Counted from the first letter of the stretch, positions 1 to 10,761 are shown. The stretch: 64,000 nt of DNA from Solimonas variicoloris DSM 15731 (GCF_000382285.1 NZ_KB907935.1:1-64000), one strand, 5' to 3'. The notes: generated by a model not told the origin, from the letters alone. Numbers and translations: made by a program.

Positions 1-267
1 GGCCGGCATGGCGATCCAGTACATCCAGCCCGGAAAGCCCAACCAGAACGCCTACATCGAACGCTTCAACCGCACGCTGCGCAACGAACTGCTGGACCAG
101 CACCTCTTTTCCAGGCTCGACGACGTCCGCGAAGCGGTCTACTGGTGGATGCTGGAATACAACGAGCAAAGACCCCATGACTCGCTCGGCGATCTCACGC
201 CGATCGAGTACGCTCAAGCCGCCAGAAGCTCTGGGTTTGAACTGTCGCCTTGACGGGGAAGCTTACG
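1..267 (+). mobile_element. right end of an IS3-family insertion sequence
   Basis: The transposase stop is at 251-253. RHS coding sense on the minus strand is recognisable up to about position 68-76 of the second hundred (the motif NANGLPQ is encoded near 268-288). The element boundary therefore falls between about 254 and 267. I could not define the terminal inverted repeat because the left end is outside the window. Confidence 0.7.
2..253 (+). pseudogene. IS3-family transposase OrfB, C-terminal fragment (runs off window start)
   Basis: This is the last 83 codons of an integrase-core (rve/DDE) transposase; the reading frame is open to the left window edge, so the rest lies outside. The segment PGKPNQNAYIERFN holds the final catalytic Glu of the DDE triad in its usual context, and EYNEQRPHDSLGDLTPIEY is the standard IS3-family C-terminus. 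It catalyses cut-and-paste or copy-out transposition of its own element. The stop falls just before the break in the neighbouring RHS gene, so this is the element's right end. Whether the transposase is intact cannot be told here. Confidence 0.9.
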
Positions 268-2289
268 CTGAGGCAGGCCGTTGGCGTTGTAGGTCGTCGA
301 ATAGACCGTCTGTCCCAGGGTCTGATTGACCTTCTGTTTGACTTGGCCCAGTACCCATTTCGCCTGGTTGTAGGCGTCGTCATTGGCGAGCGTGACCTGC
401 TCCTGGACAGGCGTCTGGCCTGGGATGCTGTTGAAGCGCTTGGTCTGCACGGCGTTGCCGTAGCGGTCGAACGCTAGTGCTTGCCACGTATACGTGTCGC
501 CGTCTTGTTGGACGGTGCGTTGATTCAGCGGTGCGAGCTTGGTGAGCAGATCGGTATTGAGGGTTGTCGTGAACAACGTGCCGATCTGCGCAGGGTAGGG
601 GCCGGCGCTCGGACTGTTGTACAGCTGATTCGCGCTCCGCATCGTCGTTGCGTCAGCGGCCGAGACAGCGGAGCTGAGCAGCTGTCCCTCTGTGATGCCC
701 CAGCGGTTGCTGAAGGTGTAGGTGGTCGAGCTGGAATCGGGTTCGGTGACTTTCGTCCAAATCGCCGTCGGGCACGTTGTTGTCGAGCAATCCACCGCAA
801 AACTCGCGTTGGGCGCGGAGTACTGATAAGTCCAGGTTTGCGCGGGCAACGATGGACCCGCCAGAGAACGCGAAAGCAGTGTCGGTGTTCTGGAAGCGGC
901 AGGAGAGAGTGCCCACTTCCCCCCTGTCGCTGGGATCGCGCTGACGCAATGCAACGGCACGTACGATTTGCCGTGTGTCTGGGATGAAATCTGGAATGTG
1001 CCGACGACACCAGATGGATGGGTAATGGTGACGGCACCACCGTTAACGTAGTTGCCCCCTACGTCCTTGCACTCGGGGAAAGGAAGATCGTTGCGATCCT
1101 CGGGGTAGGCAGCCGCGACATTTTCAAGATTGAAGATCCATTGGCGTGAGTCCGGCTGAGTCAGTGAGCTTAGCCGCACTGGGGCGGTGCTTTGGGTGGG
1201 GTTTTGGTACTGATATGTCCATGCCCGGGGTGCGCCGCTCGAAGGTTGAGCGGTGATCTTGGAGATAAGGTCAGCATCGGAGCGCCATTCGACGCTGAGT
1301 GCACGTCCGTCGCTGGAGCTAATCGCCGTTAGTTTGGCCCCGCTATAGGAGTAGGTGACGTAGTTTCCGAAGCGGTCTTCGATGCGGCTCGGAAGCATCG
1401 AGGCTTCATACTGCGGAAGGCTCCAGGTATAGCCGGGTCTGGAGGCGGTAGCCGTCATCCGCGCATAGATGATGCTTGGCTTGGCCTTGAACACGAGCCA
1501 GTCCATCCAGTATTTCGTCCCGCTGGGATCAACGACCAAGAAGCCCTCGCCCGGCTGCCCGTTGGAAGTTGAAGGCAGGCAAGCGATCATCCAGTGCTGT
1601 TTGGTGACGAGCGGAAAGCCGGTCGGAAGACCAGTCCCTAGCCCCGTGGGCGCGAGCGTGTTCGAGGCGGCGCGCTTCAGCAGTTGCTGCGCGCCTTTTC
1701 CCGGTACGACGAGGTTATATCCGTTCCACCACCATTCAGTGGAGAACCCTAATGGCCCACCGCCGTACCAATTCTGTATGTATGCCGAGCTGTCCGGCAT
1801 GGCCATCTGCGAGCATCGAGCGCCAGGGTTCCACGCGGCGCTTCCCATCATGGTTGTGATGCGGGGAAGCTCCAGCACCCAGTCGCCGAATTCGCCGTTG
1901 CGCTTACGCCACTGAACATCGTTTTTGTTCACCCACCTCCCCGGCGAGAACGAACGCGTAACAGCGACAGCCGGGCCAACGCCGGGCAATGAAACGTCAG
2001 TTTGCTCGAATGTGATTCCGCCCGAATAGAGATCTATCTGCTCGCCGAAGGGAGTGTCGCTCAATGGCTGGAGCGTTCCTCCGGCCTTCATCCTCTGCTC
2101 GTAGAGCGACTCCGGACTAACGCCGTCATCGGATGTTGTGGATCCGCCGCCGCTTCCGCCGCCGCCGTCCTCAGGGTCGCAGCTGGGGCAGACGGCCGAC
2201 ACGGAGGGCGCCCACGCGGTAGCTGCCATGAGCAGCAAAAGGGACGTAAGGAGATGGCCCATGGTGCGGGCGGCGAGTGTCTTGAGCAT
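214..2289 (-). pseudogene. RHS-repeat protein N-terminal part, truncated by an IS element
   Basis: The 691-residue frame starts with a signal peptide (MLKTLAARTMGHLLTSLLLL, cleavage near AVSA-VCP) followed by a Gly-rich linker. It continues with the N-terminal region typical of secreted RHS/YD-repeat proteins (DTPFGEQIDLYSGG, VTRSFSPGRW, RFGNYVTYSYSG) and ends in YSTTYNANGLPQ, an RHS-type repeat. The last 17 or so residues are read through the insertion sequence, so the natural C-terminal repeats and any toxin tip are missing. A plausible ribosome site AGGGGG lies 7 bases before the ATG. Full-length family members are usually well over 1000 residues. The gene may be dead or may make a shortened shell. 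Confidence 0.8.
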
Positions 2290-2397
2290 GATTGAACCCC
2301 CTGTTCTCGGGGTTGAATCTACGCCACGGAACTTCGCACTGACTGTACAGCTGGCGGTGAGTTTGTGACGCAGTGCTCCTTGGCTTCGCGGGTCATG

Positions 2398-2439
2398 AAA
2401 ATAAAGACGCCCCGCGGAACCAGGTTCGCGCGGGGCGTC
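2398..2439 (-). terminator. rho-independent terminator of the S9/M28 peptidase operon
   Basis: GACGCCCCGCG (2406-2416) pairs perfectly with CGCGGGGCGTC (2429-2439) over 11 bp with a 12-base loop. On the minus strand the stem is followed by a T-rich run (GTCTTTATTTT). It lies 22 bases past the stop of the M28 gene. Confidence 0.85.
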
Positions 2440-2460
2440 ATCTAGCGCGGCGAGGGTGAT

Positions 2461-4179
2461 CTACGGTGCGGCTTTCAGCTGCGCCTCGCGAATCGCCTTG
2501 AATTCCGAGCCGTCCTTCCACGTCGGCCAGGTCGTGCCGTTGGCGACGGCGTAGCCGGTTTCGAACAGCAGCCGTGCATCCTCGGCGCCGCCGGACAAGT
2601 CCCAGTCCGGTTTCACTTCGTCGGATGGTTTGTGATAGTCGTTCGCCGTGTACACGGCGCGCCTCGCGGCGCCGTAGCCGTCCGGCTTGCCGATCACCTG
2701 TTCGCCCGCCTTCGGATAGAGCGCCGGCACGCCGCGCTTGGCGAACTCGAACTGGTCGGAGCGGTAGTAGAAGCCCTTCGGCGTGTCGGTGTCCGGCACC
2801 ACGACACGGCCGTGCTTCGCTGCGATCGCCGTGAAGGTGCCCTCGAGCGTGTTCTGGCCGGTGCCGATGATCTGGATGTCCTTCGTCGGGCCGAGTGTGT
2901 TGAGCACGTCCATGTTGAAGTCGGCCAGCGTCTGCGTCAGCGGATAGAGCGGATGCGCCGCGTAGTACTGGGCGCCGAGCAAGCCCTGTTCCTCGGCGGT
3001 GACGGCGGCGAACAGCACGGAGCGCTTCGGCGCCTGCGGCAGCGCCGTGTAGCCCTTGGCGATCGCCAGCAGGCCGGCGGTGCCGGAGGCGTTGTCGGCG
3101 GCGCCGTTGAAGATCGGATCGGGCAGCGAGTCGTCGCGGCCGAGGTGATCCCAGTGTGCGGTGTAGACGATGTATTCGTTCTTCAGCTGCGGATCGCTGC
3201 CGGGCAGCACGGCGACGACATTGTGCGACTGCACTTCGCGCACCTTGTTGCGGATCGTGAAGCTGGCCTTGGCCTTCAGCGCGACCGGCTTGAAGTCGCG
3301 CGACAGTGCTGCTTTTTTCAGCGCGTCGAAATCGTAGCCGGCGGCGCTGAAGAGCTCATGCGCCTTGTCGAGCGTGATCCACGACTGCACCGGCACGCGG
3401 CTCATGTTCTTGTCGGCGGCGGCGAGGCTGAACTGTTCGCCGCCCCAGCTGTGCTCGACCACTTCCCACGGATACGCGGCCGGAATCGTCTCGTGGACGA
3501 TGATCGCCGCCGCCGCGCCGAGGGTGGAGGCGATCTCGTACTTGTAAGTCCAGCGCCCGTAGTACGTCATCGCCCGGCCCTTGAAGTAGCGGGCATCGAG
3601 CTTTGACGGATCGTTCGGGTCCGGCACCGCCGGATCGTTGATCAGCATGACGAGGGTCTTGCCCCGCACGTCGAGCCCCTTGTAGTCGTCCCAGCCGTAC
3701 TCCGGCGCCTGCACGCCGTAGCCGACGAACACGATATCGGAGTCCTTCACCTTCACTTCCGGGACGAAGCGCTGCGTGGCGGCGACGAAGTCGTGCTTGG
3801 GTTCGAGCTTGATCGACTTGCCGCTGACCTTCAGCTGCATCGTCGGCGTGCCGCTGATGCCGACCATCGGCACGTTCTGCACGTAGCGGCCGTCCGGATT
3901 GCCCGGCGCGAGGCCCAGCGCCTTGAACTGCGCCGTGAGGTAGGCGACGGTCTTGTCTTCGCCGACGCTGCCCGGCAGGCGGCCTTCGAACGCGTCGGAG
4001 GCCAGCACCTTGATGTGGTCGAGGATCAGATCGCCGGTGATTGCCTGGCCGGCCTGTGCGACCGGGTCGATCGGCGCGGGCGCCGGCGCCGCTGCCGGCG
4101 CAGGCGCGACCTCGGATGGCGGCGTCGCGCAGGCCGCGAGCGCGGCGGCGCCGACGCCGATCAGCAGCTGCTTCATCAT
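2461..4179 (-). CDS. M28-family zinc metallopeptidase, lipoprotein
   Basis: This is a 572-residue exported aminopeptidase-type protein. It starts with a lipoprotein signal ([17 protein letters not shown], lipobox LAAC) and an Ala/Pro linker. A PA-like insert follows, and then the M28 metal site: HWDHLG, later [11 protein letters not shown] and TAEEQGLLG, and a C-terminal His in NDYHKPSDE. It probably trims N-terminal residues from peptides in the periplasm or on the cell surface. I chose the ATG at 4179 because GGAG lies 7 bases before it; the longer open frame upstream is the antisense-phase shadow of the S9 gene. It lies 56 bases after that gene and shares its terminator, so the two form an operon. 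Confidence 0.9.
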   Translation of the reverse strand: MMKQLLIGVGAAALAACATPPSEVAPAPAAAPAPAPIDPVAQAGQAITGDLILDHIKVLASDAFEGRLPGSVGEDKTVAYLTAQFKALGLAPGNPDGRYVQNVPMVGISGTPTMQLKVSGKSIKLEPKHDFVAATQRFVPEVKVKDSDIVFVGYGVQAPEYGWDDYKGLDVRGKTLVMLINDPAVPDPNDPSKLDARYFKGRAMTYYGRWTYKYEIASTLGAAAAIIVHETIPAAYPWEVVEHSWGGEQFSLAAADKNMSRVPVQSWITLDKAHELFSAAGYDFDALKKAALSRDFKPVALKAKASFTIRNKVREVQSHNVVAVLPGSDPQLKNEYIVYTAHWDHLGRDDSLPDPIFNGAADNASGTAGLLAIAKGYTALPQAPKRSVLFAAVTAEEQGLLGAQYYAAHPLYPLTQTLADFNMDVLNTLGPTKDIQIIGTGQNTLEGTFTAIAAKHGRVVVPDTDTPKGFYYRSDQFEFAKRGVPALYPKAGEQVIGKPDGYGAARRAVYTANDYHKPSDEVKPDWDLSGGAEDARLLFETGYAVANGTTWPTWKDGSEFKAIREAQLKAAP

Positions 4180-4235
4180 CGCTTTGCTCCGTGGATGCAA
4201 GCCGGGAACGTCGAAGTGGGATCGCGCGCGGTGGC

Positions 4236-6317
4236 TCATTCGCCGCCGCCGATCCAGCGCTTCAGCCAAGCCTGCACGGTGTCGTGCCACTGCACGCTGT
4301 TGTGCGGCTTGAGCACCCAGTGATTCTCGTCCGGGAACACCAGCAGTTCGGACGGCACGCCGCGGCGCTGCAGCGCCGTGAACGCGGCGATGCCCTGTTC
4401 GACCGGGATGCGGAAGTCCTTCTCGCTGTGGATCACCAGCATCGGCGTCTTCCAGTTCTTCACGTAGTTCGCCGGATTGAAGCGCTCGTAGGCCTGCGGG
4501 TCTTCGTACTGCGGCTTGCCGTGCTCCCACTCGTCGAACCACAGCTCCTCGGTGGCGTAGTACATCATGCGCGCGTCGAACACGCCGTCGTGGTTGACGA
4601 TGGCCTTGAACGCGTCCGGCCAGTTGCCGGCGATCCAGTTCATCATGAAGCCGCCGTAGCTGGCGCCGAGCGCCGCGGCCTTGTCGCCGTCGAGAAAGTC
4701 GTAGTGCTTGAGCGCGTGCGCCCAGCCCTTCTGGAGATCTTCGAGCGGCTTGCCGCCCCAGTCCTTCGAGATCGAATCGGTGAAGGCCTGGCCGTAGCCG
4801 GTCGAGCCGTGGAAGTCGATGAACACCACCGCGTAGCCCATGCCGGCGTAGACAGCCGGGTTCCAGCGGTAGTGCCAGTCGTTGCCCATGCTGCCCTGCG
4901 GGCCGCCGTGGACGATGAAGGTGACCGGGTACTTCTTGCCCTTGACGTAGTTCCACGGCTTCATCACGTAGCCGTAGACGGGTTCGTCGTTCCAGCCGGC
5001 GAACTTGAACTGCTCGAAGGCGCCGAAGCGGACGTTCTTCAGACGCTCGGCGTTGACCTGCGTGAGGCGCGTCGCCTGGGCCGGCGCGGCGAGGTCGGCG
5101 AGGTAGAAGTCGGCCGGCGCGTTGAGGTTGTCGAGGGCGTAGACCAGCGTGCGCCCGACGAGGTCGAAGCCGCCGACGTGGCCGTCGCCGGTCAGCGCCT
5201 GCGCCGCGCCGCTGACGACGTCGATCGCGAAGATGCGGTGCTGGCCGAGATCGTCGGCGTGCGTGTAGATCGTCTTGCCGTCGGCCGAGAAGACGATGCC
5301 GCTGGCGGAGCGGTCCCAGCCCGGCGCGACTTCGCGCACCGCGCCGGTCGCCAGATCGCGCAGCATGATGCCGTAGCGGTCGGCCTCGAAGGTCGGGCGC
5401 TTCATCGCCAGGTAGGCGAGGCTGCGGCCGTCCGGCGAGAACACCGGCACGGTGTCGGTCGCTTCGTTGGCGGCGGTCAGGTTGCGCGGTTTGGCGGAGC
5501 CGTCGGCCGGCACCTGCCACAGATCGAGATTGGTGCTCCAGGCTTCGGTCTTGCCGGCGATGCGCGCGGTGAAGACCACGGTCTTGCCGTCCGGCGAGAT
5601 CGTGTATTCGGTGTCGTCGCCGAACGGCTTGCTCGGCACGTCGCCGTCGATGTCCTGGCTCAGCAGCACCGGCGCGCCGAGCTTGCCGTCGGCGCCGAGC
5701 ACGGCGCTGAACAGCTGCGAGCGGCTGCCGTTGGACCAGGTATCCCAGTGCCGGATGAACAGGCGGTCGTAGGTGGTGCCGGTGCTCTTGCGCGCGGCGA
5801 GCTCGTCGAACTTCTTCTTGCTGCAGGCGAGGTCACCCTTGCAGTCGGTGAAGACCTCGACCGAGAACACGATGCGCCGGCCGTCCGGCGACAGCACGAA
5901 GCTGCCGACGTCGAGCGGCAGCTCGCTGACCGGCAGCGCTTCGCCGCCCGCCATCGGCAGGCGCCAGATCTGCTGGCTGCCGCCGCGCGCCGACAGGAAG
6001 TACACCGACTGTCCGTCGGCCGACCAGCGCGCGCTGACGTTGGAGCCCTTGCCCGACGTCAGCGGCCGCGACTGCCGCGTGCCGAGATCCTGCAGCCAGA
6101 TCTGCGTGACGCCCTTGTTGGCGTCGTAGTCGGTCGTGCGCAGTGCGTAGAGCAGCTGCTTGCCGTCCGGCGACAGGCGCGGATCGGAGACGCGGTCGAG
6201 CATGACGAGGTCGCGCGCCGTGATCGGCTGACCCTTGGATTTGTCGGACATGGGGGTGGCGCTGAGGGCGGAAAGCGACATCGTGGCGAGCAGCGCGCCG
6301 GCGAGCAATCGGGTCAT
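4236..6317 (-). CDS. S9-family (prolyl oligopeptidase/acylaminoacyl-type) peptidase, exported
   Basis: The 693-residue protein starts with a signal peptide ([20 protein letters not shown]). A long beta-propeller-like part has repeated LSPDGK/FSPDGR/SADGK motifs, and a C-terminal alpha/beta-hydrolase domain follows. The catalytic triad is visible: Ser553 in GASYGGF, Asp634 in SEKDFRIP and His666 in DENHW. Such enzymes cut short peptides, often dipeptides or blocked residues. GGAG lies 6 bases before the chosen ATG at 6317; the upstream extension has no signal peptide. It is first in an operon with the M28 peptidase and divergent from the peptide transporter. Confidence 0.93.
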   Translation of the reverse strand: MTRLLAGALLATMSLSALSATPMSDKSKGQPITARDLVMLDRVSDPRLSPDGKQLLYALRTTDYDANKGVTQIWLQDLGTRQSRPLTSGKGSNVSARWSADGQSVYFLSARGGSQQIWRLPMAGGEALPVSELPLDVGSFVLSPDGRRIVFSVEVFTDCKGDLACSKKKFDELAARKSTGTTYDRLFIRHWDTWSNGSRSQLFSAVLGADGKLGAPVLLSQDIDGDVPSKPFGDDTEYTISPDGKTVVFTARIAGKTEAWSTNLDLWQVPADGSAKPRNLTAANEATDTVPVFSPDGRSLAYLAMKRPTFEADRYGIMLRDLATGAVREVAPGWDRSASGIVFSADGKTIYTHADDLGQHRIFAIDVVSGAAQALTGDGHVGGFDLVGRTLVYALDNLNAPADFYLADLAAPAQATRLTQVNAERLKNVRFGAFEQFKFAGWNDEPVYGYVMKPWNYVKGKKYPVTFIVHGGPQGSMGNDWHYRWNPAVYAGMGYAVVFIDFHGSTGYGQAFTDSISKDWGGKPLEDLQKGWAHALKHYDFLDGDKAAALGASYGGFMMNWIAGNWPDAFKAIVNHDGVFDARMMYYATEELWFDEWEHGKPQYEDPQAYERFNPANYVKNWKTPMLVIHSEKDFRIPVEQGIAAFTALQRRGVPSELLVFPDENHWVLKPHNSVQWHDTVQAWLKRWIGGGE

Positions 6318-6481
6318 GAAATCTCCAGGTAGGGCGGCGCCCGCGCAGCCGGCGCCGCCTGAAACAAGCTGCGATGGTAAACGCTCGCGCTGCCGTCGCA
6401 CTGAGGGAATCACCCCAGCGGCGGGACCGCGATCGCGCCTCGCGCTCGCGCAGCGGTCGGGCCGCTGACTACACTGCGGCG

Positions 6482-8098
6482 ATGGCCGATCCGCACCATG
6501 CCGACATGACCCGCAGCGCCCGCTCCGTTGCCGACGGTGATTTCCTCGGCCATCCGAAAGGCCTCTACGTCTGCTTTCTCACCGAGATGTGGGAGCGCTT
6601 TTCGTTCTACGGCATGAAGGCGCTGCTGCTGCTGTACTTCATCAAGTACCACCGCTTCAGCGACGATCACGGCTACAACCTGATCGGCGCCTACGGCGGG
6701 CTCGTCTACGCGGCGCCGGTCTTCGGCGGCATGGTCGCCGACCGCTGGCTCGGCATGCGCAAGAGCATCCTGCTCGGCGGTGTGCTGCTGTGCCTCGGCC
6801 ATTTCGCAATGGCAGTCGAAGGCCATCCGGCGCGCGTCGTCGACGGTGCGATCGTGCGCGACGAGGCGGCGCTGCAGGTTTTCTATTTCGCGCTGGCGCT
6901 GATCATCGTCGGCGTCGGCTTTCTCAAGGCCAACGTCTCGACGCTGGTCGGCCGTCTCTACGACGAGCAGGACCCGCGCCGCGAAGCGGGCTTCTCGATC
7001 TACTACGCCGGCATCAACGTCGGCGGCCTGTTCTCCGGCCTGCTCTGCGGCTGGCTCGCCGATCGCTACGGCTGGGGTTACGGCTTCGGCGCCGCCGGCA
7101 TCGGCATGCTGTTCGGTCTCGCCAGCTTCACTTTCGGCCAGCGCTATCTGCATGGCCGCGCCGAACCGCCGCAGCCGGCGCGGCTGCGCGAGCGCCTGGC
7201 GGCCGGCGTGTCGCGCGAAGGGTGGATCTATCTGGCGACCTTCGCTGGCGTCATCGCCGGCTGGCAGCTGATCCAGCGCCACTCGCTGATGCTCGTCGTG
7301 CCCGGACTGCCGGCGATGAGCGCGGTGCTGTGGGGCATGCACGCGATCGCACTCGCGCTGCTGGCCTGGATCGCCTGGTTCCTCGTCGTGCGCTGCAACC
7401 GCGTGCAGCGTCAGCAGATGCTCGTGCTGCTGGTGCTGATCGGCTGCTGCCTGGTGTTCTTCACGCTCTACGAGCAGACCTACGGATCCTGGGTGCTGTT
7501 CTCGGACCGCGTGATGAACCGTGAGACCGTGCTGCTCGGCTGGCGTCATGAATGGAGCGCCGAGCAGCTGACCTCGCTCGGCTCGCTGTTCATCCTCGCG
7601 CTGGCGCCGCTGTTCGCGTGGCTATGGCCCTGGCTCGACCGGCGCGGCCTCAATCCGGGTAAGCCGGCGAAATCGGCGCTGGGCCTGATGCTGGCCGGAC
7701 TCTCGTTCGTCGTGCTGGTCTGGAGCGCGCGGCATCCGCAGGCCAATGGCCTGACCGCGCTGTGGTGCTTCGTGTTCGCGTACTTCGTGCTGGAGCTCGG
7801 CGAGATGCTGCTGTCGCCGATCGGGCTCGCCGCGGTGACGGAGCTGTCGGTCGCCAGCGTGGTCGGCGTGATGATGGGCGCGTGGTGGCTCGGCACCGCC
7901 TATTCGGAAGTGCTGGCCGCCGCACTTGGCAAGCTGTCGGCGCTCGAGCTGCCGGAAGACGGCACGCTCGTGGTCGCCGACGCGCTGGCCAAATACGACG
8001 CGCTGTTCGTGTGGTCGGCGCAGATCGGTATCTGCGCGGGCCTCGTCGTGCTCGCGCTCGTGCCGCTGCTCAGGCGCGGCATGCACGGCGTGAAGTAA
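6482..8098 (+). CDS. POT/PTR2-family proton-dependent oligopeptide transporter
   Basis: This is a 538-residue polytopic inner-membrane protein that imports di- and tripeptides with protons. The family signature ExxERFxxY is present as EMWERFSFYGMK, followed by GGMVADRWLGMRKS and the second PTR2 motif around YYAGINVGGLFSGLLCGW. I see about 14 hydrophobic segments. The start at 6482 is the first in-frame ATG before the conserved N-terminus; an ATG at 6506 is an alternative, and neither has a clear ribosome site. It is divergent from the peptidase operon, so these genes look like a peptide breakdown and uptake unit. Confidence 0.92.
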   Translation: MADPHHADMTRSARSVADGDFLGHPKGLYVCFLTEMWERFSFYGMKALLLLYFIKYHRFSDDHGYNLIGAYGGLVYAAPVFGGMVADRWLGMRKSILLGGVLLCLGHFAMAVEGHPARVVDGAIVRDEAALQVFYFALALIIVGVGFLKANVSTLVGRLYDEQDPRREAGFSIYYAGINVGGLFSGLLCGWLADRYGWGYGFGAAGIGMLFGLASFTFGQRYLHGRAEPPQPARLRERLAAGVSREGWIYLATFAGVIAGWQLIQRHSLMLVVPGLPAMSAVLWGMHAIALALLAWIAWFLVVRCNRVQRQQMLVLLVLIGCCLVFFTLYEQTYGSWVLFSDRVMNRETVLLGWRHEWSAEQLTSLGSLFILALAPLFAWLWPWLDRRGLNPGKPAKSALGLMLAGLSFVVLVWSARHPQANGLTALWCFVFAYFVLELGEMLLSPIGLAAVTELSVASVVGVMMGAWWLGTAYSEVLAAALGKLSALELPEDGTLVVADALAKYDALFVWSAQIGICAGLVVLALVPLLRRGMHGVK

Positions 8099-8119
8099 GG
8101 TGTGCGCGCGGCGCGTGCG

Positions 8120-9649
8120 TCAGCGCCGGCGCCGCCACAACGCGGCGAACGCCAGCGGTGCGAGCAGCAGGCCGAGCGCGCCGCCACCGCCCTCGCTGTC
8201 GGAGCCCGTGGTGCCGCCGGTCGTGGTGCCACCCGTCGTCGTGCCACCCGTCGTCATGCCGCCGGTCGTGGTACCGCCAGTCGTCGCGCCGTTGCAGTCG
8301 ATGGCGCTCGCCGCGCCCGGATTCTTGCCGTCGAGGCTCGTGCAGCCGCTGCCGCCAGCGAGCGCGGCCTTGAGCGTGGTGCCGGTGGTGCTGGTCGCGG
8401 TCCAGGCCTTGTCGAGGCGGGCGAAGTAATCCGGATCGCCGTTGTTCTGCAGACCCGAGCAGGCGCCGGCGCCGCCGGACAGGGTGCCGACGATGCGCTT
8501 GTGCTGGTTCAGCAGACCGGAGCCGGACGAACCGCCCTCGGTCGTGCCGGTCGCCCAGTAGACCTCCCAGCTGTCGACGCGGAAGCCGTCGCTGCAATTG
8601 TTGGTGCTGCCGATGCAGATGCCGTTCTGCGCGGTCGCCGCCCGCGTGTAGAGGCTGATCTTCTTGTCGTCGCCGGACGGGTGGTGGATCACCGCGCCGG
8701 AAGTCGGGGCCGAGCTGCTGACTTCCCATCCCGCGTAATACGCCCCGTAGTCCGCCGGCGTGCGCAAGGTGGTGTTGAGTTCGAACAGCGAGTAATCGGT
8801 AACCGTGCTGCCGCCCGCGTCGGCGAGCAGCGTCTTGCCGTGGATGTTCTGGTTCACCGGGCCGGCGGTCCCCGTTCCACAGCCTGAGCGCTCGACGTTG
8901 AAGTAGGCGATCGCCTGCGTGACGTTGGCGGAGGTGATTTCGCAGTGGTGCGCCGTCAGCACCAGCGCGCGATCGTCTTGTGCCGGGTTGTTGACGAGCG
9001 ATCCAGAGCACAGATAGGTGTCGCCGGCGTTGACGATCGTCAGCAGCACGGTCGAGCGGATCTGGTCCGGATAATTGTCGCCGGTGGAGCAGGCGACGTC
9101 CTTCTCGCAGGCTCCCGATGATCCGCTCGTGCTCGAAAAACTCTTGGCGCTGAGTTCGCGATAGGCGTGGAAGGCGCGCGCGACGCGCAGGCCGAATGCC
9201 GATTTCTCGCTGCTCGGCATGCGCACTTCGAGCACGGCCTCGTCGCCGCGCGCGATCGGCGTGACCAGGCGGCTGCCGTCGGCGGCGCGATACGGGCCCT
9301 GCACGTCGTCGCCGCCGGCGGTGTAGAAGTACAGCGCGGCGTCGGCCGGCAGCCTGAGGTCTTCGAGCTGCAGGCTCAGCGACTTCGCGCCGCTCGAGGC
9401 GATGCGCAGGCGCCAGCGCGCGATGCCGGCTTCCGGCTCGTCCCAGGCGCCGGTCGCGGTCGTTGCCGACAGGGCGCTGCCGACCGCGAACTTCAGCGGC
9501 TGGCCCTTGGCTTGCGTGACCGCCGCCTTGAGGGTGCTGGCGTCGAGCTGCACGCGCGGCACGGCCGACAGGTCGCCGACGTCCGGCGTGTACGCCCACG
9601 CGGCGGCCGGCAGAACCAGCGACAACAGGGCAAGGGCCATCAGGCGCAT
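8120..9649 (-). CDS. trypsin-like serine endopeptidase (lysyl endopeptidase-like) with GlyGly-CTERM tail
   Basis: The 509-residue preproenzyme is laid out in order. It has a signal peptide (1-19) and a beta-sandwich propeptide-like domain (67-145). The S1 protease domain follows, with His235 (TAHHC), Asp285 (VTDYSLF) and Ser375 (GGSSGSG). Then come a Thr/Gly repeat linker, a Gly-rich patch, a hydrophobic segment and an RRRR end. That tail is the GlyGly-CTERM sorting signal, processed by rhombosortase and linked to type II secretion and surface anchoring. Paired cysteines (ACEKDVAC, SGCG, NGIC, NNC, GAC) fit a disulfide-rich secreted enzyme. The gene is convergent with the peptide transporter. 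The propeptide-like domain recurs in the lipoprotein at 39325. Confidence 0.9.
   Translation of the reverse strand: MRLMALALLSLVLPAAAWAYTPDVGDLSAVPRVQLDASTLKAAVTQAKGQPLKFAVGSALSATTATGAWDEPEAGIARWRLRIASSGAKSLSLQLEDLRLPADAALYFYTAGGDDVQGPYRAADGSRLVTPIARGDEAVLEVRMPSSEKSAFGLRVARAFHAYRELSAKSFSSTSGSSGACEKDVACSTGDNYPDQIRSTVLLTIVNAGDTYLCSGSLVNNPAQDDRALVLTAHHCEITSANVTQAIAYFNVERSGCGTGTAGPVNQNIHGKTLLADAGGSTVTDYSLFELNTTLRTPADYGAYYAGWEVSSSAPTSGAVIHHPSGDDKKISLYTRAATAQNGICIGSTNNCSDGFRVDSWEVYWATGTTEGGSSGSGLLNQHKRIVGTLSGGAGACSGLQNNGDPDYFARLDKAWTATSTTGTTLKAALAGGSGCTSLDGKNPGAASAIDCNGATTGGTTTGGMTTGGTTTGGTTTGGTTGSDSEGGGGALGLLLAPLAFAALWRRRR
8206..8290 (-). repeat. in-frame 15-bp tandem repeat coding the Thr/Gly linker
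   Basis: About six imperfect copies of a 15-base unit (GTCGTGGTGCCACCC and variants on the plus strand) encode TTGGT-type repeats. They link the protease domain to the GlyGly-CTERM anchor. Copy number could vary by slippage and would change spacer length without a frameshift. Confidence 0.85.
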
Positions 9650-9792
9650 CGTGCGTCTCCTCGACGATTTGGGAATGGGCGCTACTGTAAGGTGTCGCCG
9701 TGGCCGGGATGTTGCGATTTGTGATGTGCGCCACGCGCCAGGCGCGGCACACGCGCGCCGACCGGCGGTTGCGGCGTGCGGCGTCGGCCGGC

Positions 9793-10710
9793 TTACGCGG
9801 CCGGCGCCGCGCTGGTGAGCGTCAGCGAAGCGCCCGTCTCGCCGACGCGCAGCGCTGCCTCGAGCGCGCCGAGCTGCAGCACGAGGCTGGCGACGGCGCC
9901 GTCGCCGGCCGGCACCGCGTCGACGATCTCGCCGACGGCCTGCGTCTCACCCGCGGCGTGCACGGCCGTGCCCGGCGCCGGCGCCGGGCCGTCGATCCGC
10001 GCCGTGAACAGGCGTCGCTTGAGCTGGCCGAGGTAGTGCAGACGGGCGACGATTTCCTGGCCGGTATAGCAGCCCTTGTCGAAGCTGATGCCGCCGAGCA
10101 GGTCGAGATTGGCCATTTGCGCGACGAAGTGATCGCGCGTTTCCGGCAGCACGACGGGGATGCCGCAGTCGATGTCGGCGCGGCGCCAGAGCAGGCCTTC
10201 CGGTTCGCGCATCGCTTCCGGGATCTGCGCGCGCAGCGCGGCGATCGCCTCGCGCGGGCCGAGCACCGTAAAGCGCGTCAGCCGGCCGAGGCGGCGCACG
10301 ACGGTCAGGCCGCGCGCTTCATCGCGCAGGCATTGCAGCGGTGCCGCGGGCACCGGCAGCTTGAAGAACGGCATCATCGCCGGCGCGTCGTCGCCGATCA
10401 GCGCCAGCGCGTCGAGATCGTCGGCCGGCGCGATCGCGACCTTGGCGCGCAGCACGAACATCTTCAGGCGCGCCAGCGTCGCGTCGGCGATCGCGCGCGG
10501 CAGTTCGATGAGGATGTCGTCGCCGCTGCGCACGAGATGCAGCACCGCCAGCATGCGGCCCTTGGGGCTGTTGTAGCTCGACAACTGGGCCTGTCCGGCG
10601 CTCAGCCGGCGCACGTCGTTGCTGAGCTGGCCCTGCAGGAAGGTCTCGGCGTCGGCGCCGGAGACGCGCAGCCAGGCGAGTTCGCGGGTATCGGTGATCA
10701 GCAGATTCAT
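9793..10710 (-). CDS. ygfZ: tRNA-modifying/Fe-S maintenance protein YgfZ (folate-binding, GcvT-like)
   Basis: The 305-residue protein has the diagnostic motif KGCYTGQE (in FDKGCYTGQEIV) and the GcvT-like folate-binding fold. It supports repair or assembly of certain iron-sulfur enzymes such as MiaB and SDH. The start at 10710 gives MNLLITDTRELAWL, which fits the family; the longer open frame upstream crosses the opposite-strand gene. It is divergent from the SDHAF4-like gene and sdhCDAB, an Fe-S enzyme operon, so the placement makes functional sense. Confidence 0.93.
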   Translation of the reverse strand: MNLLITDTRELAWLRVSGADAETFLQGQLSNDVRRLSAGQAQLSSYNSPKGRMLAVLHLVRSGDDILIELPRAIADATLARLKMFVLRAKVAIAPADDLDALALIGDDAPAMMPFFKLPVPAAPLQCLRDEARGLTVVRRLGRLTRFTVLGPREAIAALRAQIPEAMREPEGLLWRRADIDCGIPVVLPETRDHFVAQMANLDLLGGISFDKGCYTGQEIVARLHYLGQLKRRLFTARIDGPAPAPGTAVHAAGETQAVGEIVDAVPAGDGAVASLVLQLGALEAALRVGETGASLTLTSAAPAA

Positions 10711-10761
10711 CGGTCGGCGGCCGCTTCGTTGCGGGATCGGGCGGAAATTTGTCACACTATT

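Noticed and set aside
4041-6332. 763-codon plus-strand open frame opposite the S9 peptidase
   Set aside because: It is a GC-rich antisense shadow: low-complexity Arg/Val/Ala content, no domain, and the opposite strand has a clear enzyme with full catalytic triad.
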